Positions 1 to 10,309 of a stretch of DNA of 64,000 bases are shown here, one piece after another. How positions within the stretch are numbered: position 1 is the stretch's first letter; each line of letters opens with the position of its first letter. The notes beneath the pieces are model-generated. The model ran no database searches and was not told the DNA's origin. It saw only the letters and a program-made list of their open reading frames with translations. A program made the translations under genes and the position numbers. Origin of the DNA: Heliocidaris tuberculata (lineage: Eukaryota > Echinodermata > Echinoidea > Camarodonta > Echinometridae). The stretch covers positions 24,555,455 through 24,619,454 of the forward strand of contig CM046848.1 of NCBI GenBank assembly GCA_025618425.1, in the 5' to 3' direction.

Positions 1-206
1 AAATTTTCGCCAGCCCTCCAAAAGTCGCTCAGTGGGGGGGGGGGGGGGTTATGGGGTCCAGTTCCTCAATAATTCTCTGACAAGCAAAAAAAAAAAAAAA
101 AAAAAAAAATTCTGGTCGAAAAGGGGGGCACATTGCATTGTTTTCCCTCAAAAGGGAGGGGGGGGGCACGGGCCGGGATTGCCCCCCCCCCTGGATCCGC
201 CACTGA
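1..206. mobile_element. hAT-like poly-G/poly-C repeat, right part
   Basis: Low-complexity block of poly-G, poly-A and poly-C ending in TGGATCCGCCACTG, the inverse of the CAGTGGCGGATCC terminus found on many hAT-type non-autonomous elements. It carries a CTGACAAGC-polyA module that recurs at about 440, 520 and, inverted, at 44.4 kb. Its left end is outside the window, so length and target-site duplication cannot be judged. An open frame across it (glycine and lysine runs) is an artefact of homopolymers. Confidence 0.55.
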
Positions 207-380
207 TCATAAACGATTATTACTATTGCAGATATGTTTCAGTGCTGAAAGAGATACAAAGGAAAAGTAGACATCATACAAAAATGGATAATGGTGTTTT
301 TGTTAGGGGTGATAGTAGAATAATTGTTGATGCACAATCAAAACCATCTCATTTATTTGGGCTACAGCTCACGAGCCCGG

Positions 381-643
381 CAGCCAGGATCCAGGATTTT
401 GTTTTTTTTTAAAAGGGGGGGTCACAAATTTCAGAAAATTTCCTAACAAGCAAAACAAAACAAAAAAGGAAAAAAGGGTCATCAGATTTTTTTGAGTCTC
501 GTTTTCCTCCATAATTTTCTGACAAGCAAATAAAAATAAAATAAAATGGTCATCAGTTCCAAAAAGGGGGCACAGTGTACACTTTTTTTTCCAAGGGGGG
601 GGGGGGCACGGGCCAGAAGTGCCCCCCTTAATCCACCACTGGT
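381..643. mobile_element. hAT-like poly-G repeat, second copy
   Basis: Starts at CAGCCAGGATCCAGG and ends at TTAATCCACCACTG, which are imperfect inverted termini of the CAGTGG(C)GGATCC type. The interior repeats the CTAACAAGC/CTGACAAGC plus A-rich module twice and ends in a G run followed by CACGGGCC, like the first copy. The flanking 8 bp do not form a convincing target duplication, so the exact ends are uncertain. Confidence 0.5.
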
Positions 644-801
644 TCCGGTATTAAGGCAAGTTCAAGGTATCTTGTCCCATATATTACCAACCACATCAAA
701 ACTTCAGTCTACCCGTTGATCTTAATAAGTTTAATAAGTTGAATAAGTTAATAAGTTTAAGGGAGAACAGTATATACTACTGATGAGGCTAAACAAGACA
801 T

Positions 802-869
802 ATTATTATTATTATTATTATCATCATCATCACTTTTGATATTATTATTGTTATCATTATTATTATTGA

Positions 870-917
<48 letters not shown>
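802..917. repeat. (ATT)n and (TA)n microsatellites
   Basis: ATT/ATC repeats (about 802-868) run into an uninterrupted TA tract (about 872-917). Just upstream, 723-760 holds several copies of AATAAGTT. Confidence 0.9.
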
Positions 918-920
<3 letters not shown>

Positions 921-926
921 TATATA

Positions 927-1246
927 TATAAATTCAGATGGTTTATATTGATATTAGGTGCATTTATGTGTAAATGTGTAAATACAGTTTGATAATAAGA
1001 ATCTTGAACACGCTTTAGCTGGATCAGACCGAATATCAACGAAAACTATTGTGTCAATGTTTGATATGTTCTCCATTCCATAATACTTGGTGACGTAGTG
1101 GACACAGAATGACCAAATAAGGCAAATACCTTGGACTTGGCCAATAAAATATATATACAAAAATTCAGATGGTTTATATTGATAATATTAGGTGCATTTA
1201 TGTAGTCAATGTGTAAATACATTTTGATAATAAGAATCTCGAACAT
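927..1246 (+). repeat. ~85-bp direct repeat pair
   Basis: The segment at 927-1010 (AATTCAGATGGTTTATATTG onward, through GATAATAAGAATCT) is repeated at 1160-1246 with a few substitutions and small indels. The offset is 233 bp. The intervening ~150 bp is not repeated. No open frame is credible here. Confidence 0.75.
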
Positions 1247-1343
1247 CCTTTGTGGTTTCTGTGTCATAAATACATGTATTATACTTTTCATTTATTAATC
1301 ATACACACGATGCCATTGGTCGGGATTGTATTTTTATTGTATT

Positions 1344-1929
1344 CAAAGGGCAATCCAACCTTGGTAATGAGATGATTTGTGTGAAAGCAGAAAAATAAAA
1401 ACAGAATTGTGAAAGTTTGAAAGAAATCGGACAAGGAATAAGAAAGTTATTGATGTTTGAAAAATGAGATCACTACATCTATACGAATCTCAAATTGGCG
1501 ATTTGGTGATTCGATTATGACATTTTTGTGGACAACTCTCCCATTTGTCGTACACAAAAATATTAATTTGCGGTTTTCTTCGAGGTGCTTTTACCCTCGG
1601 GGCAGTACTCAAAATAAATTGGAGATAGCATATTGTTATAGGTCCTCATGAAAGAAAAAGATCCTGCTTGAGTAATACATTTTGAAAAAAGTGACATTTT
1701 AGTCATTTTGTGTGTTGGAGCGAATGGGGGAGTTGTCCACAGCTACATCACAGTGCATTACCTATTCGGCCAATTTGAAATTCCCATATGTATAGTGATT
1801 ACAACTTTCAAAAATTCATAACTTTCTTATTGCTTGTCCAATTTCGTTCAAACTTTCACCAATCTGCTTCTCTGATTTTTCCTCTTTCTTTCAAAGAAAC
1901 TTGCTATTAAGGTTGGATTTCCCTTTAAA
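1344..1929. mobile_element. foldback MITE with AAAGGG termini
   Basis: A ~585-bp imperfect inverted repeat with axis near 1,637. The left arm begins AAAGGGCAATCCAACCTT; the right arm ends AAGGTTGGATTTCCCTTT. Inner matching blocks include GTGGACAACTCTCCCATT (left) against its inverse near 1,728-1,740, and the GAAAGTTTGAAAGAAATCGG type block on both arms. The same style of element occurs at 11.82-12.40 kb and in the core of the 9.3-9.8 kb repeat. No transposase is encoded, so it is a non-autonomous foldback element. Confidence 0.7.
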
Positions 1930-1934
1930 TGTAA

Positions 1935-2740
1935 GGATTACGTTCTTTTGTATATGTATGTAGTATACTTCCACTGTAATTGCTATTTTTATTCCTGCAA
2001 ATTGTACATGTTGTATGTGAATGTAAATACTGCTGTGAAAAACCTTCCATGAGTAATTTTTAACGAAATCGTTTATTTAAGACCAAACTTACTAAATTTC
2101 TAAAGGTTTGATTGAAATGAAGCAATTCTCATCATGCTACTTTAGGTCTGAGGTACGCTATTTTTCAAGGACCTCTCATCAATTTTCCTTTTTGATTAAA
2201 TACAGGTAACAACAAAATTATTCATAACCTGACCAAATTTTTTTGTTTTCAATTTTGTTTTGCGAAAAGAGTAATTACAAAAGACAATTTACAAAATTTT
2301 ATGGTTCAGGGGTAATTTATTCACTTAAAAAAGAAAGATGGCTTGTCCATAGCTATTCATACTCTTTCTGGAATAGTTTGCAAAACGTGTACAGAATCTT
2401 AGGAATGTCTGAAACATGTCCATTGAAAACAATATGCCTCCATGCCATACCTGGACCTGGGTTTGAATATTTCTAAAAATGCCAGAAAAAAATAATATAT
2501 TAGCATTTTCACTGTTATGCAAATGAGGTGAAACCACCATCATTGTTCACCTACGGCTGACAATTAAAAGTATTCCAAATTTTCATTCTTTTTAAAAACC
2601 ACACAAGAGACTTCAAAATTATAAGGGGTATGAATAAGTGTGTTGTTAATTGTAAAAAAAAAAGTTATGTGCAATTTTATAAAGCTTTCCAGCCGAAGAA
2701 GCATCTGCAATGAAAATAATGTAAGAGTTGGGTTTAATGA
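1935..2740. other. no recognised feature
   Basis: AT-rich sequence without repeats that I recognise. Short open frames on both strands (about 72-77 codons) have no recognisable domain and look like chance. Confidence 0.5.
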
Positions 2741-2917
2741 AAGAGTGTGAAGGTGAATTTTGAATAAACCATCTTATAAATACGGAATGTTTATGCCAAG
2801 AAACAAGTATTTTGCATTTTATACCTATATAACCGTGTCACACCTCATTATCATGTACCATGATTATCATCACTATATAAAAATAGATTTTATTTCGAAA
2901 TTCGATTCAATTCAAAT

Positions 2918-3240
2918 TACCAGATCGGCTCAGAAAGATCTTTTATATTGTCCTGTTATTCAGACCAAGTTTTATGGTGAGCGATCATTTGCTCACGCTG
3001 CCCCTTCACTTTGGAATACTATTCCATCCCATTTGAAGGATTCATCCACAATATCTCAGTTTAAAACCGTCTTGAAAACGTATCTGTTCAAAAAGCATTT
3101 TGAATGAGCTATATCGTGCATTTTATAACATCTGTCTCTATTCTTGTTCTTCCCTTTCTTAAAGCGCATAGAGACGCAATGGCAGTGATATGCGCTATAA
3201 AAGCATTGTTGTATTATTATTATTATTATTACCATTTATT
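2918..3240 (+). mobile_element. 5'-truncated LINE 3' end (RT C-terminus plus tail)
   Basis: Open frame through 3,107 encodes the C-terminal tail typical of APE-type LINE ORF2 proteins: a GERSFAHAAPSLWNTIPSHL block (the RSF..AAP.LWN.LP signature), then FKTVLKTYLF and a stop. The 3' UTR holds AAAGCGCATAGAGACGC, ATATGCGCTATAAAAGC and ends in ATT repeats, which is the usual L2/CR1-like tail. Sequence upstream of about 2,915 in the same frame does not look like LINE protein, so the copy is 5'-truncated to about 320 bp. It cannot be active. Confidence 0.8.
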
Positions 3241-3700
3241 TTCTTCCACTGATTTTGACAACATTCAACATCTGTTCAAATAGTACAATTTACATGCATA
3301 TGAAGTTGTATCAGTACAATCAAGAACTTGCAAAATTACAAGGAAGAAGGCGCAATCCCAATAAGCAGATGCTTGTCATGCTTGTAGCGGGTACGCCTGA
3401 ATGCACAAATACAATATAATTTAATATAGGAAAAGAAGAAAGGGACAGACAAAGAGAGGGAGAGAAGAGTATAAAGAACTTGGAGTAGAAAGGAAGAGGG
3501 CTGCAACATAGTAATAATCATAATGGAGTTGTATAGCATGCATGGATAATACAGTGGCAAGATATACGGTGAGAGTAAAATATCGAAATATCACAGGCAT
3601 TCTTACAAAAAGATACTGGAAACAGGTTAGGATGAAAGTAATTGAGCATAATAATCAAGCATGGCATCATGAACTATAATCCGATATCATACACTTTTTC
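3240..3700. other. no recognised feature
   Basis: AT-rich, with a purine-rich stretch (about 3,425-3,500). No gene or named repeat seen. Confidence 0.4.
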
Positions 3701-3704
3701 AGGA

Positions 3705-3868
3705 AATCACCAACTGTTAATACTTTCAAATCAAAACTAAAAGCGTATCTTTTCATTTAATTACTCATCATCGTTATAAGCACATCAAGAGCTCTTGCAG
3801 CGCAGTAGAATATATATATAGTTTCTGCGCTTTATTAATTATTATTATCATTAATATATTATTAGCTG
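3705..3868 (+). mobile_element. LINE 3' end fragment
   Basis: Encodes SPTVNTFKSKLKAYLF followed by a stop, the last residues of an APE-type LINE reverse transcriptase, then a 3' UTR with AGTTTCTGCGCTTTATTA and an ATT-rich end. It is a second severely truncated plus-strand copy and abuts the 3' end of the opposite-strand LINE that follows. Confidence 0.6.
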
Positions 3869-3879
3869 CTATGAGAAGC

Positions 3880-4795
3880 TTAACAGAAACACAGAATTTC
3901 TAATGGGTGTAGTAAATCGTTCCAAAGCTTAGGGCCGTTGAAACGGATATTTTGTTGAAAAATAAGTTTACGGTCTTTTGCAATATAGATTTCATCAGTT
4001 GATCTGGTACCATACTTATGAATATCTGAAACACGGTGGAAAAGGCCACAGAAGTTACTAAGAAGGTAACTGTGAGTTTAGATATTTATATAACAAGGTA
4101 CACTGTTGAAGTTCATTTATATCTTTAATGCGAAGCAATTTAAGAGATTTATATAAAGGATCGCTACTGCAGCGTGGATGAGAACCTGATATGATACGTA
4201 AAATCTTGTTTTGCAGTTTACATTGCTTCTTAACATTAGTTCGATGTGTATTTGCCCATACTACGTTGCAATAAGATAGGTATAAGGGAGAATTAAGGAA
4301 CAGTATAAAGTACGCAATATCTTTTGGGGTAGAAACATACTTAGGCGGTAAATAGCACCAGTGTTTTCAGCTATTTTGTTTTCAAGTTCACTTGTATGAT
4401 TTTTCCATGTTAATTTACTGTCTATAAAAACAACAAGAAATTTAGTAGTTTCAACTCTAGGTAGGATGCGATTATTTAGTGTGATTTGTACAGACCTAAA
4501 ATCTGGAGGCTTTGGAGAGTTGCAGAATATCATGTAGATACATTTCTTGTAGTTGATTGTTAACTTATTAGCAGCAAACTTTCAATAAATCAGTGTTTAC
4601 AGTTTTACATAAAACATTTGTATCACCAGCGTAAAGAAAAGATAGTAGATTGGATGATCGGTAAATGTCATTTACAAACATAATGAAAAGAAGGGGGCTA
4701 ACAGAAAGCCCTGGGGAACACCGCATGTAATTTCTTTAAAGTCTGACTGAGAAGAATTATAAATGGTACACTGATGACGATTATGACGGTAGCTA
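3880..4795 (-). pseudogene. LINE RT motifs B-C, thumb and C-terminus
   Basis: Minus-strand order: NRHQCTIYNSSQSDF, ITCGVPQG (motif B, near 4,705-4,725), then YAGDTNVLC where a functional enzyme has F/Y-A-D-D-T (motif C, near 4,630), the thumb block TTKFLVVFIDSKLTWKNH and LILPY (4,261-4,533), then SGSHPRCSSDPLYKSL and finally FNGPKLWNDLL near 3,930. Stops and a frameshift after CGVPQG (the downstream P-L-F-I-M-F-V-N-D is out of frame) confirm decay. The aspartate-to-glycine change in motif C alone would abolish polymerase activity. Confidence 0.85.
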
Positions 4796-5308
4796 TAAAA
4801 AAAAAAAAAAAAAAAAGGATCGTGTGCAGTCCCACGAATGCCATAATAATTAAGTTTAGATCAGGCGCGCCGGAAGCAGTTTGGGATGGGGGGGGGGGGG
4901 GGGGGCAAACATTCAAGGGGGCTCACCTTTCAAGGGCTCATGTCTTCTCACCCCTAAAAAAAACACACGCTTTCCCACCCATTCACAACAATACAGACGC
5001 ACGTACACACCTTATCGCGTTATTATCAAATTTTCCATTGATAATAGGGTGTGTGGAATGTTTAGGAAATTTAATTCCTGTATACTCTTCTTTTATTTGA
5101 ATGGAATAACATTTGCGATGTGATTCAATTCAGGTTTTATTTTTGTTTATTTTCTTTTTGGTCCCCCTCCAATTTTACTCCTTTACTACTGATTTTTTTT
5201 TTTATTGGGGGGGGGGGGCTTTTGGGGGGGGGCGAAAATGCATTTTGCCCCCCACTTTTTCGTTTGGGGGGGCCACCGCCCCCCCCCCCCCACTTCTGTC
5301 GCCTATGG
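4796..5308. mobile_element. poly-G/poly-C insertion in the LINE
   Basis: About 510 bp of sequence alien to the LINE, with an A run at its left edge (about 4,797-4,817), a 17-base G run (about 4,887-4,903), and at the right a T-run/G-run block ending CACTTCTGTCGCCTATGG. It separates the HKILL block from the NRHQCTIYN block of the RT. Composition matches the dispersed G/C-run elements elsewhere in the window. Several short open frames through it are homopolymer artefacts. Confidence 0.6.
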
Positions 5309-5309
5309 T

Positions 5310-5592
5310 TTAGATAGTAAAATCTTGTGGTTAGTAGTGTCAAAGGCCTTTGACAGATCAATAAATACACCGACAGCGAATGAGTTGCATTCAAATACAT
5401 CAATTATTTTGTTGGTAAGTTTTAAAAAAAATGGAAGTTGTGTTGAGTGTTCTTTTCGGAAGGCAAATTGATTTGTGAAAAGACTTTTTTGTGCTTTTCT
5501 AGGAAATTATATGTTCTATTGTAAATAATATACGTTCCAAAATCTTAGAAAGAAAAAAAAAAACAGAGTACTGAATAGGTCTGTAATTATTA
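5310..5592 (-). pseudogene. LINE RT motifs 1-A
   Basis: Minus-strand reading gives NYRPIQYSVFFLSKILER (beginning near 5,590), then FAVGVFIDLSKAFDTTNH, the RT motif A with its catalytic aspartate intact (F-x-D-L-S-K-A-F-D). The reading ends at NHKILLSK near 5,310, where a poly-G/poly-C insertion begins. Expected following residues (Y-G-I-R-G and the S-Y-L-x-N-R region) are mostly missing. Confidence 0.8.
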
Positions 5593-5608
5593 ACTTGTTC
5601 TTTGACTC

Positions 5609-6433
5609 GTACCATTTAGCCAAGAAAAGAAATTAGCTTACTTTACACTTTAAAAAAATGGCGATTTGATTTATGATTTGTTCAAGATGTAATATTCATA
5701 TTTGTTTCATGCCCCTCGAATTCAGTTTATTTATACTATGTATCTTTCAGACTTAATGATTTTGTATGATGTGTATTGGTACACTGAATATTTATGTCAT
5801 TGTTTTGCTGTTTGGAATCACCATGATTTTCCGTTGCTGTTACTCCTTATAGGTTTCGGGTTAATTTGCTGGCTCCATTCACTGATTTTCCCAGTGTTAT
5901 CATGTCGCGCCCTGGGATTGGGATGGTTAAAATAGCATTGGAATGTGTTTTGGCACATTATTTCTTTATAATTTCATGATGTAATTCTCACTGTCGTAGA
6001 TCTTTGGGTCCGGTTCAGGCTCTATACAATAATATGAATTATGATGATAAAGATTAGAGGAGATGAGTTTGGGAAAGTGTAATCTTTTGGTATAATTTGA
6101 GTAGGAGTAAATTTTGACTGTGTGGAATAAAGTGTGTAATTTGTGGTTGAGAAACTGGGTATGAAGCCTGTTCCGGCTTGGGGATCTTTGAACGGGGAGG
6201 CTCTCTTCAATATATGTGCTATGGGGCGGGGGGGGGGGGGGGTCTTCGAGGGAGCTGTGCTTTCCTGGACATAACTTAATCATGGTGGTTCTCTCTTTTA
6301 TAATATGTCTTTTTGTGAAATGTTCTTGTCACTTTTCCTCTTTTTTCCCCCTTTTTATAATAACTGCTAATTATTTGTAAATTTTGTGATTCTACTTGAT
6401 TATGAAATAATAAAACATATAATTAAAAAAAAA
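5609..6433 (+). mobile_element. polyadenylated retro-insertion with 17-bp TSD inside the LINE RT
   Basis: Flanked by near-identical 17-bp direct repeats AACTTGTTCTTTGACTC (5,592-5,608) and AACTTGTTCTTTTACTC (6,434-6,450). The insert ends AATAATAAAACATATAATT plus an A run, so it was copied from a polyadenylated plus-strand transcript by target-primed reverse transcription. Removing it rejoins LINE protein: VTPIFKSG on one side and NYRPI on the other. The 825-bp body has no recognised protein; it contains a G run (about 6,229-6,242). It could be a processed non-coding RNA or mRNA 3' UTR, or a truncated LINE of another family. Confidence 0.8.
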
Positions 6434-6599
6434 AACTTGTTCTTTTACTCCGCTTTTGAAAATGGGGGTAACCCTTAATTGCTATTTTCATTTTTTTTTT
6501 CTGGCAATTTCACCTGTACTAAGTGATAAATTAACGTGGCACAGTGGTTTACATATTAAATCAATAACAATTTTAACAATTTTGGGGGAGTATTCATCT

Positions 6600-7060
6600 A
6601 GACCAGGGGCCTTGTTATTCTTAAAGGCTTTTACAATTTCATTATCCGTAACGGGAGACATAGGCCCGTATTCTCGAAATTGGCCTAAGTTAAGCCGGGC
6701 TTAATTTAGGTCATTGATTTATGGAAGGCCATTCATCAACCCCTAAGTCCCGTATAAATTATTATATTTATGTAACAAAATAAAGAAACAAAATTATTTT
6801 CTGGCATGAAATGAACATCAGAAATCAATTCTGCAGTGTCGGTTTTTGTATTTGCATTTAGTCCCAGAACTATTGTGATTTTGTTAGATTGAAAGAGAGT
6901 GACATTATTTTGGCTCTCCATAATTCGGTGGTCTAAATCTTCACACTTTGGCGGGGGCTTGGGTAGATATTGTTTAAAGTTGATATTGCTTTGGGGTGCG
7001 AGATTACTTAAACTAGAACCAATATTTACAAAAAAATATCATTAAAGGCATTGGCGATAT
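6600..7060 (-). pseudogene. LINE RT N-terminal region (motif 0/1)
   Basis: Minus-strand translation gives NIGSSLSNLAP and FKQYL (about 6,960-7,040), then VTDNEIVKAFKNNKAPGLDE (about 6,595-6,660), followed by PKIVKIVIDLI. NNKAPGLDE-P is the classic pre-RT signature of APE-type LINEs. Between them, 6,664-6,760 holds a GGCCCGTATTCTCGAAATTGG segment that looks foreign to the LINE and resembles the GGCCCGAATTC MITE ends seen at 48.3 and 56.9 kb. Confidence 0.75.
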
Positions 7061-7290
7061 TTTGATAATCTGTTGACATTGCATCATTACATTCTAAAGT
7101 ACTTGAAATTTGTTATCTTTTCTTGTTTAAAACCGATTTATTAATCGCAAAATACCATTAACATTATGTTTATATTGATTAAATTTGTCTTTATAATAGT
7201 CGATTTTCGCTTGTTTATTCAACGAATTCACTCGGGTACGTAATTCCTTGTACTTCTTTTCATTATTTTAGACGGGTTATGGAGAAATTT

Positions 7291-7915
7291 TTAAGATAAA
7301 GTATTTTTATATTGAATTGACTGTAGTAAATCATCAGTTATCCATGGTTTTAATTTTCTTTCACTTCTTTCAGGCGTTTCAAAAGGAAAATTCTTATCAT
7401 ATAATCTGTGGAACTTTTCCATAAATTCATAATAGACTTGACTTGCGTCCTGTATGAGCATGATGTCATCCCAACATGTATTCTCAATTTTATTTTTAAA
7501 AATTAATGATATTATTTGATGAAAACATCCTACGGGAGCAATGTCCGTCACTTGAGCAGATTTCATAGAAGTTAATATGGAATATTGGTAATTGATCAGA
7601 AATATCGGAGTATAATGATCCGCTTGTAGTAGGTAAATGGAATTGATTAGTAATTATATTATCTAAGATGGTAGCAGTAGACTCAGTTATTCTTGTCGGT
7701 CTTTGAATTAGTGGGATGAAAAAGTTACTAAATAGACAATTTACAAAGTTTTTTACTTGGTTATTTGAGGAATGCTTCAAAATATCTATATTGAAATCAC
7801 CCATTAAATATATTACTTTATTTCCGATTGAGAGAGTAGAAAGAAGTTCATCGAGCCCCTCAATAAATTTGTTAGTGTCCAAGGACGGTGCCTTGGACAC
7901 ACCTACAAAAATATG
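7291..7915 (-). pseudogene. LINE endonuclease C-terminus and EN-RT linker
   Basis: The frame at 7,496-7,900 shows YLMGDFNIDIL, RPTRIT and TILDNIITN, and SDISDQLPIF. These match the GDFN, RPTR...T.LD and SDH.P blocks of apurinic-type LINE endonucleases; the usual SDH histidine position reads Q here. An overlapping frame (7,291-7,566) continues with DASQVYYEFMEKFHRLYDK and RKLKPWITDDLL, the linker that normally precedes the RT. The shift between the two frames shows an indel near 7,530. The N-terminal catalytic part of the endonuclease is absent. Confidence 0.8.
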
Positions 7916-7919
7916 AACA

Positions 7920-8838
7920 TATTACAAACAAATGAAAATGAGTTTTTGCAAGTTTGTAATTTTTTCTATTATGATTAATTGTATAATCGCTTCAAAACTG
8001 GAAATGTTTTCATTGTTCATGGGTCAGGGTCAGTGTATTTTCTTTCTGGAAAGTGAAGTTCTAATAAAAGATCTTTGAAAGTATATATTAACAGAGTATG
8101 AAAATGTCTGATTATTTTCACCAAGTTTATGCGTTAATGTCAAATATTGAAGCATTGCGTAATCTTGTGAAAATCAATACCGTACAGAACCTATAATTTC
8201 CTTGTTCTGAAGTTCTTATTTCACATAATTCCGTACATCAACCGCAATGACGCACTTTATCATAAAAAGAGCTTTTGTTAATGACTGCTTGAGAAGTTGC
8301 AATTCTTCAAGCCCGGGGGTTCATCAAAAAAGATTTTGCATACCTATTAAACTGGAAAGAAAGAAAAGGCGAATTACACTCATTTATTCCCCCCCCCCCC
8401 CTCTTTCTCTCTCTCGCTCTCTCTCTTTCTTTCTCTCTCTTTCTCGCTATCATTAAATATTTTTGAGTATTCAGAAGACAATTACAAGACTGTATATGAA
8501 TTTGCTTTCTATTAAAATCCTTTCATCCTTCCTCAGCCTCAACATCATGAATTACGAGGGAATAACTCGTATGTGCCCTTTGCATCCCCCCCCCAAAAAA
8601 AAAAAAAATTATACAAAGAAACCTGTCTAATAATAGCCTTTTCATGGCTTAACCACAACTACTGTAATTGTCTAATCTATGGATTTTATAAATAGTATCA
8701 CAGGAAACCTTAGTGTTATTGAATACCACTAACCACTTAAGAAGGAAGCATTATCATTATATGCATATGAAGCCCGTTTTATCCTAGTATGCAGGTACAA
8801 ACCCTTGTCAGTCGTGAGGCGCAACAGAGTCTGAACTG
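7920..8838. other. no gene; C/CT tract inside
   Basis: AT-rich sequence. Contains a C run followed by CT/CTTT repeats (about 8,390-8,447) and a C-run/A-run pair at about 8,587-8,608. Nothing else recognised. Confidence 0.5.
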
Positions 8839-8847
8839 TAAAGCCCG

Positions 8848-9270
8848 CCGAACACTATACGATCTGTCTGCGATCCGATTTTGGAAGAAAATGTAAGAGC
8901 ATTAGATATAAACATTTTAACACATAAAATATGTTTGATTGAGATTCTGAATAGTCATATATATAGTAAAATAGAAATTACAGTCCATTACGAGCCTTCT
9001 AGTCTGAAGAAAGGCCAATCGGCTCCGAATTGTAGTGACGTTAGAGGCTTAGAGCAGTCCTGCTGTCCTGCGATTGTCTACGATTTGAAACTGATTTTGC
9101 CCTTATTCCTGATATAAGGCTGACATCGCACCAAATTCATATATTGAGCGTTGAGTATTCATATTATTGTTCAGAACCTAAATTATGCAGGTTTTATTTG
9201 TTAAAATGCCCGTGTTTAATGCTATTGCAATTTATTCTAAGAATCGGATCGCAGTCGATCGTATGTACGT
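8848..9270 (+). mobile_element. ~420-bp MITE, outer arm copy 1
   Basis: Within the left half, this block has its own inverted ends: ATACGATCTGTCTGCGATCC near 8,857 and GGATCGCAGTCGATCGTAT near 9,247-9,265. It therefore looks like a complete short-TIR element in its own right. Its sequence recurs in inverted orientation at 9,893-10,303. Confidence 0.6.
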
Positions 9271-9284
9271 TGGCCTTAAGATTA

Positions 9285-9860
9285 AAGGAGAATGGAAAGA
9301 AATGGGGAAATAACCATTTTAATGGAAAGAGAGGATAGAGAAAAGCAATTTTTTTAAAGTTCCATCAAAATCGGTTACGAAATGAAAAAGTTCTGGAAGT
9401 TTGAAAAGTCTCAACTTACTTTTTATGGCGATCCTCAAATTGGCAATGTTGCTTCAAAATAGCAGGTTTAGTAGTACAACTCTCAATATGTTTTGTACAC
9501 AAAATTTCATATTTTCTCCATTATCTCTAAAGATGCTGCTTGTCTTTTTGTGAACTCAACCTATGTTGTGTCAAATACATTTTCCATGATATATCTTGAG
9601 CTAAGAAGGAGACAAGCTGCACCTTGAGAGATAAGGGGGAAAATATGAAATCTTGTGTACAAAATATATGGAGAGTTGTACTACTAAACCTGTCACTTTG
9701 AAGCAACATTGCCAGTTTGAGGATCGCCATAGAAACTGAATTAAGACTTTTCAAACTTTCATAACTTCATTTCGTAACCGATTTTGATGGAACGTTTTTG
9801 AATTGCTTCTCTCTATCCTTTTTTTTAATTAAAATTGATTTTTCCCCAGGGTTTTATTCT
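9285..9860. mobile_element. inner foldback MITE (TTAAAGGAGAA ends)
   Basis: The core of the large inverted repeat begins ATTAAAGGAGAATGG and ends TATTCTCCTTTAAGAA. Arms (about 9,340-9,560 and 9,590-9,815) match with few differences, for example TTGTACACAAAATTTCATAT against its inverse. The ends resemble the AAAGGG foldback family at 1.3 and 11.8 kb. Confidence 0.6.
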
Positions 9861-9892
9861 CCTTTAAGAACACCACACACTATACTTAGGCC

Positions 9893-10304
9893 CACCGCAC
9901 ATCATACGACCGACTGCGATCCGGTTTTGGAAAGGAATCGCAATAGCATAAGTATGGCCATTTCAACAAATAAAATCTACCTGATTCAGGCTCTGAACAA
10001 CAATATCAATAATAAACATAGGATTTTAGTGCGCTTTCATAATTATACACGTAATAAGGGCCAAATCAGTTTAAAATCGTAGATAATCGTGTAGGACTGC
10101 TCTGACGTCACTACGATCGGAGCCGATTTGGCCTTTCCTCCGACTAGAAAGCTCGCAATAGGCGGTATTTTCGATTTTACTATCTATATGCCTATTTGGA
10201 ACCTTACTAACAAATAATTTACATGTTCAAATGTTTATATCAAATGCTACTACATTTCTTCCGAAATCGGATCGCAGACCGATCGTATAGTGTGTGGTGG
10301 AATT
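9893..10304 (-). mobile_element. ~410-bp MITE, outer arm copy 2 (inverted)
   Basis: Inverted counterpart of 8,848-9,270, with ends CATACGACCGACTGCGATCC and GGATCGCAGACCGATCGTAT. It shares the GGAGCCGATTTGGCC and GTAGTGACGTCAGAGCAGTCC type interior on the opposite strand. The pair flanks the inner foldback element symmetrically. Confidence 0.6.
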
Positions 10305-10309
10305 TAGTC

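Larger units (their letters stand above)
3870..7915 (-). mobile_element. degenerate APE-type LINE (CR1/L2/Jockey group), interrupted
   Basis: Reading the minus strand from 7,915 down to 3,870 gives, in the expected order, an apurinic endonuclease C-terminal part, linker, RT N-terminal motifs, motif A, motif B, a damaged motif C, the thumb and the C-terminal LWN block. The 5' end is lost (endonuclease N-terminus missing). The body is broken by a polyadenylated insertion (5,609-6,433), a poly-G-rich insertion (about 4,796-5,308) and probably a short palindromic-ended piece near 6,660-6,760, plus frameshifts and stops. It is a dead relic. Clade within the APE-type LINEs cannot be fixed by eye. 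Confidence 0.85.

Noticed and set aside
1..412. 126-codon ORF over the poly-G region
   Set aside because: Glycine and lysine runs from homopolymers; part of a mobile-element terminus.
4261..4533. Intact reverse transcriptase gene
   Set aside because: Only the thumb region; the whole element has stops, frameshifts, two insertions and a mutated motif C.
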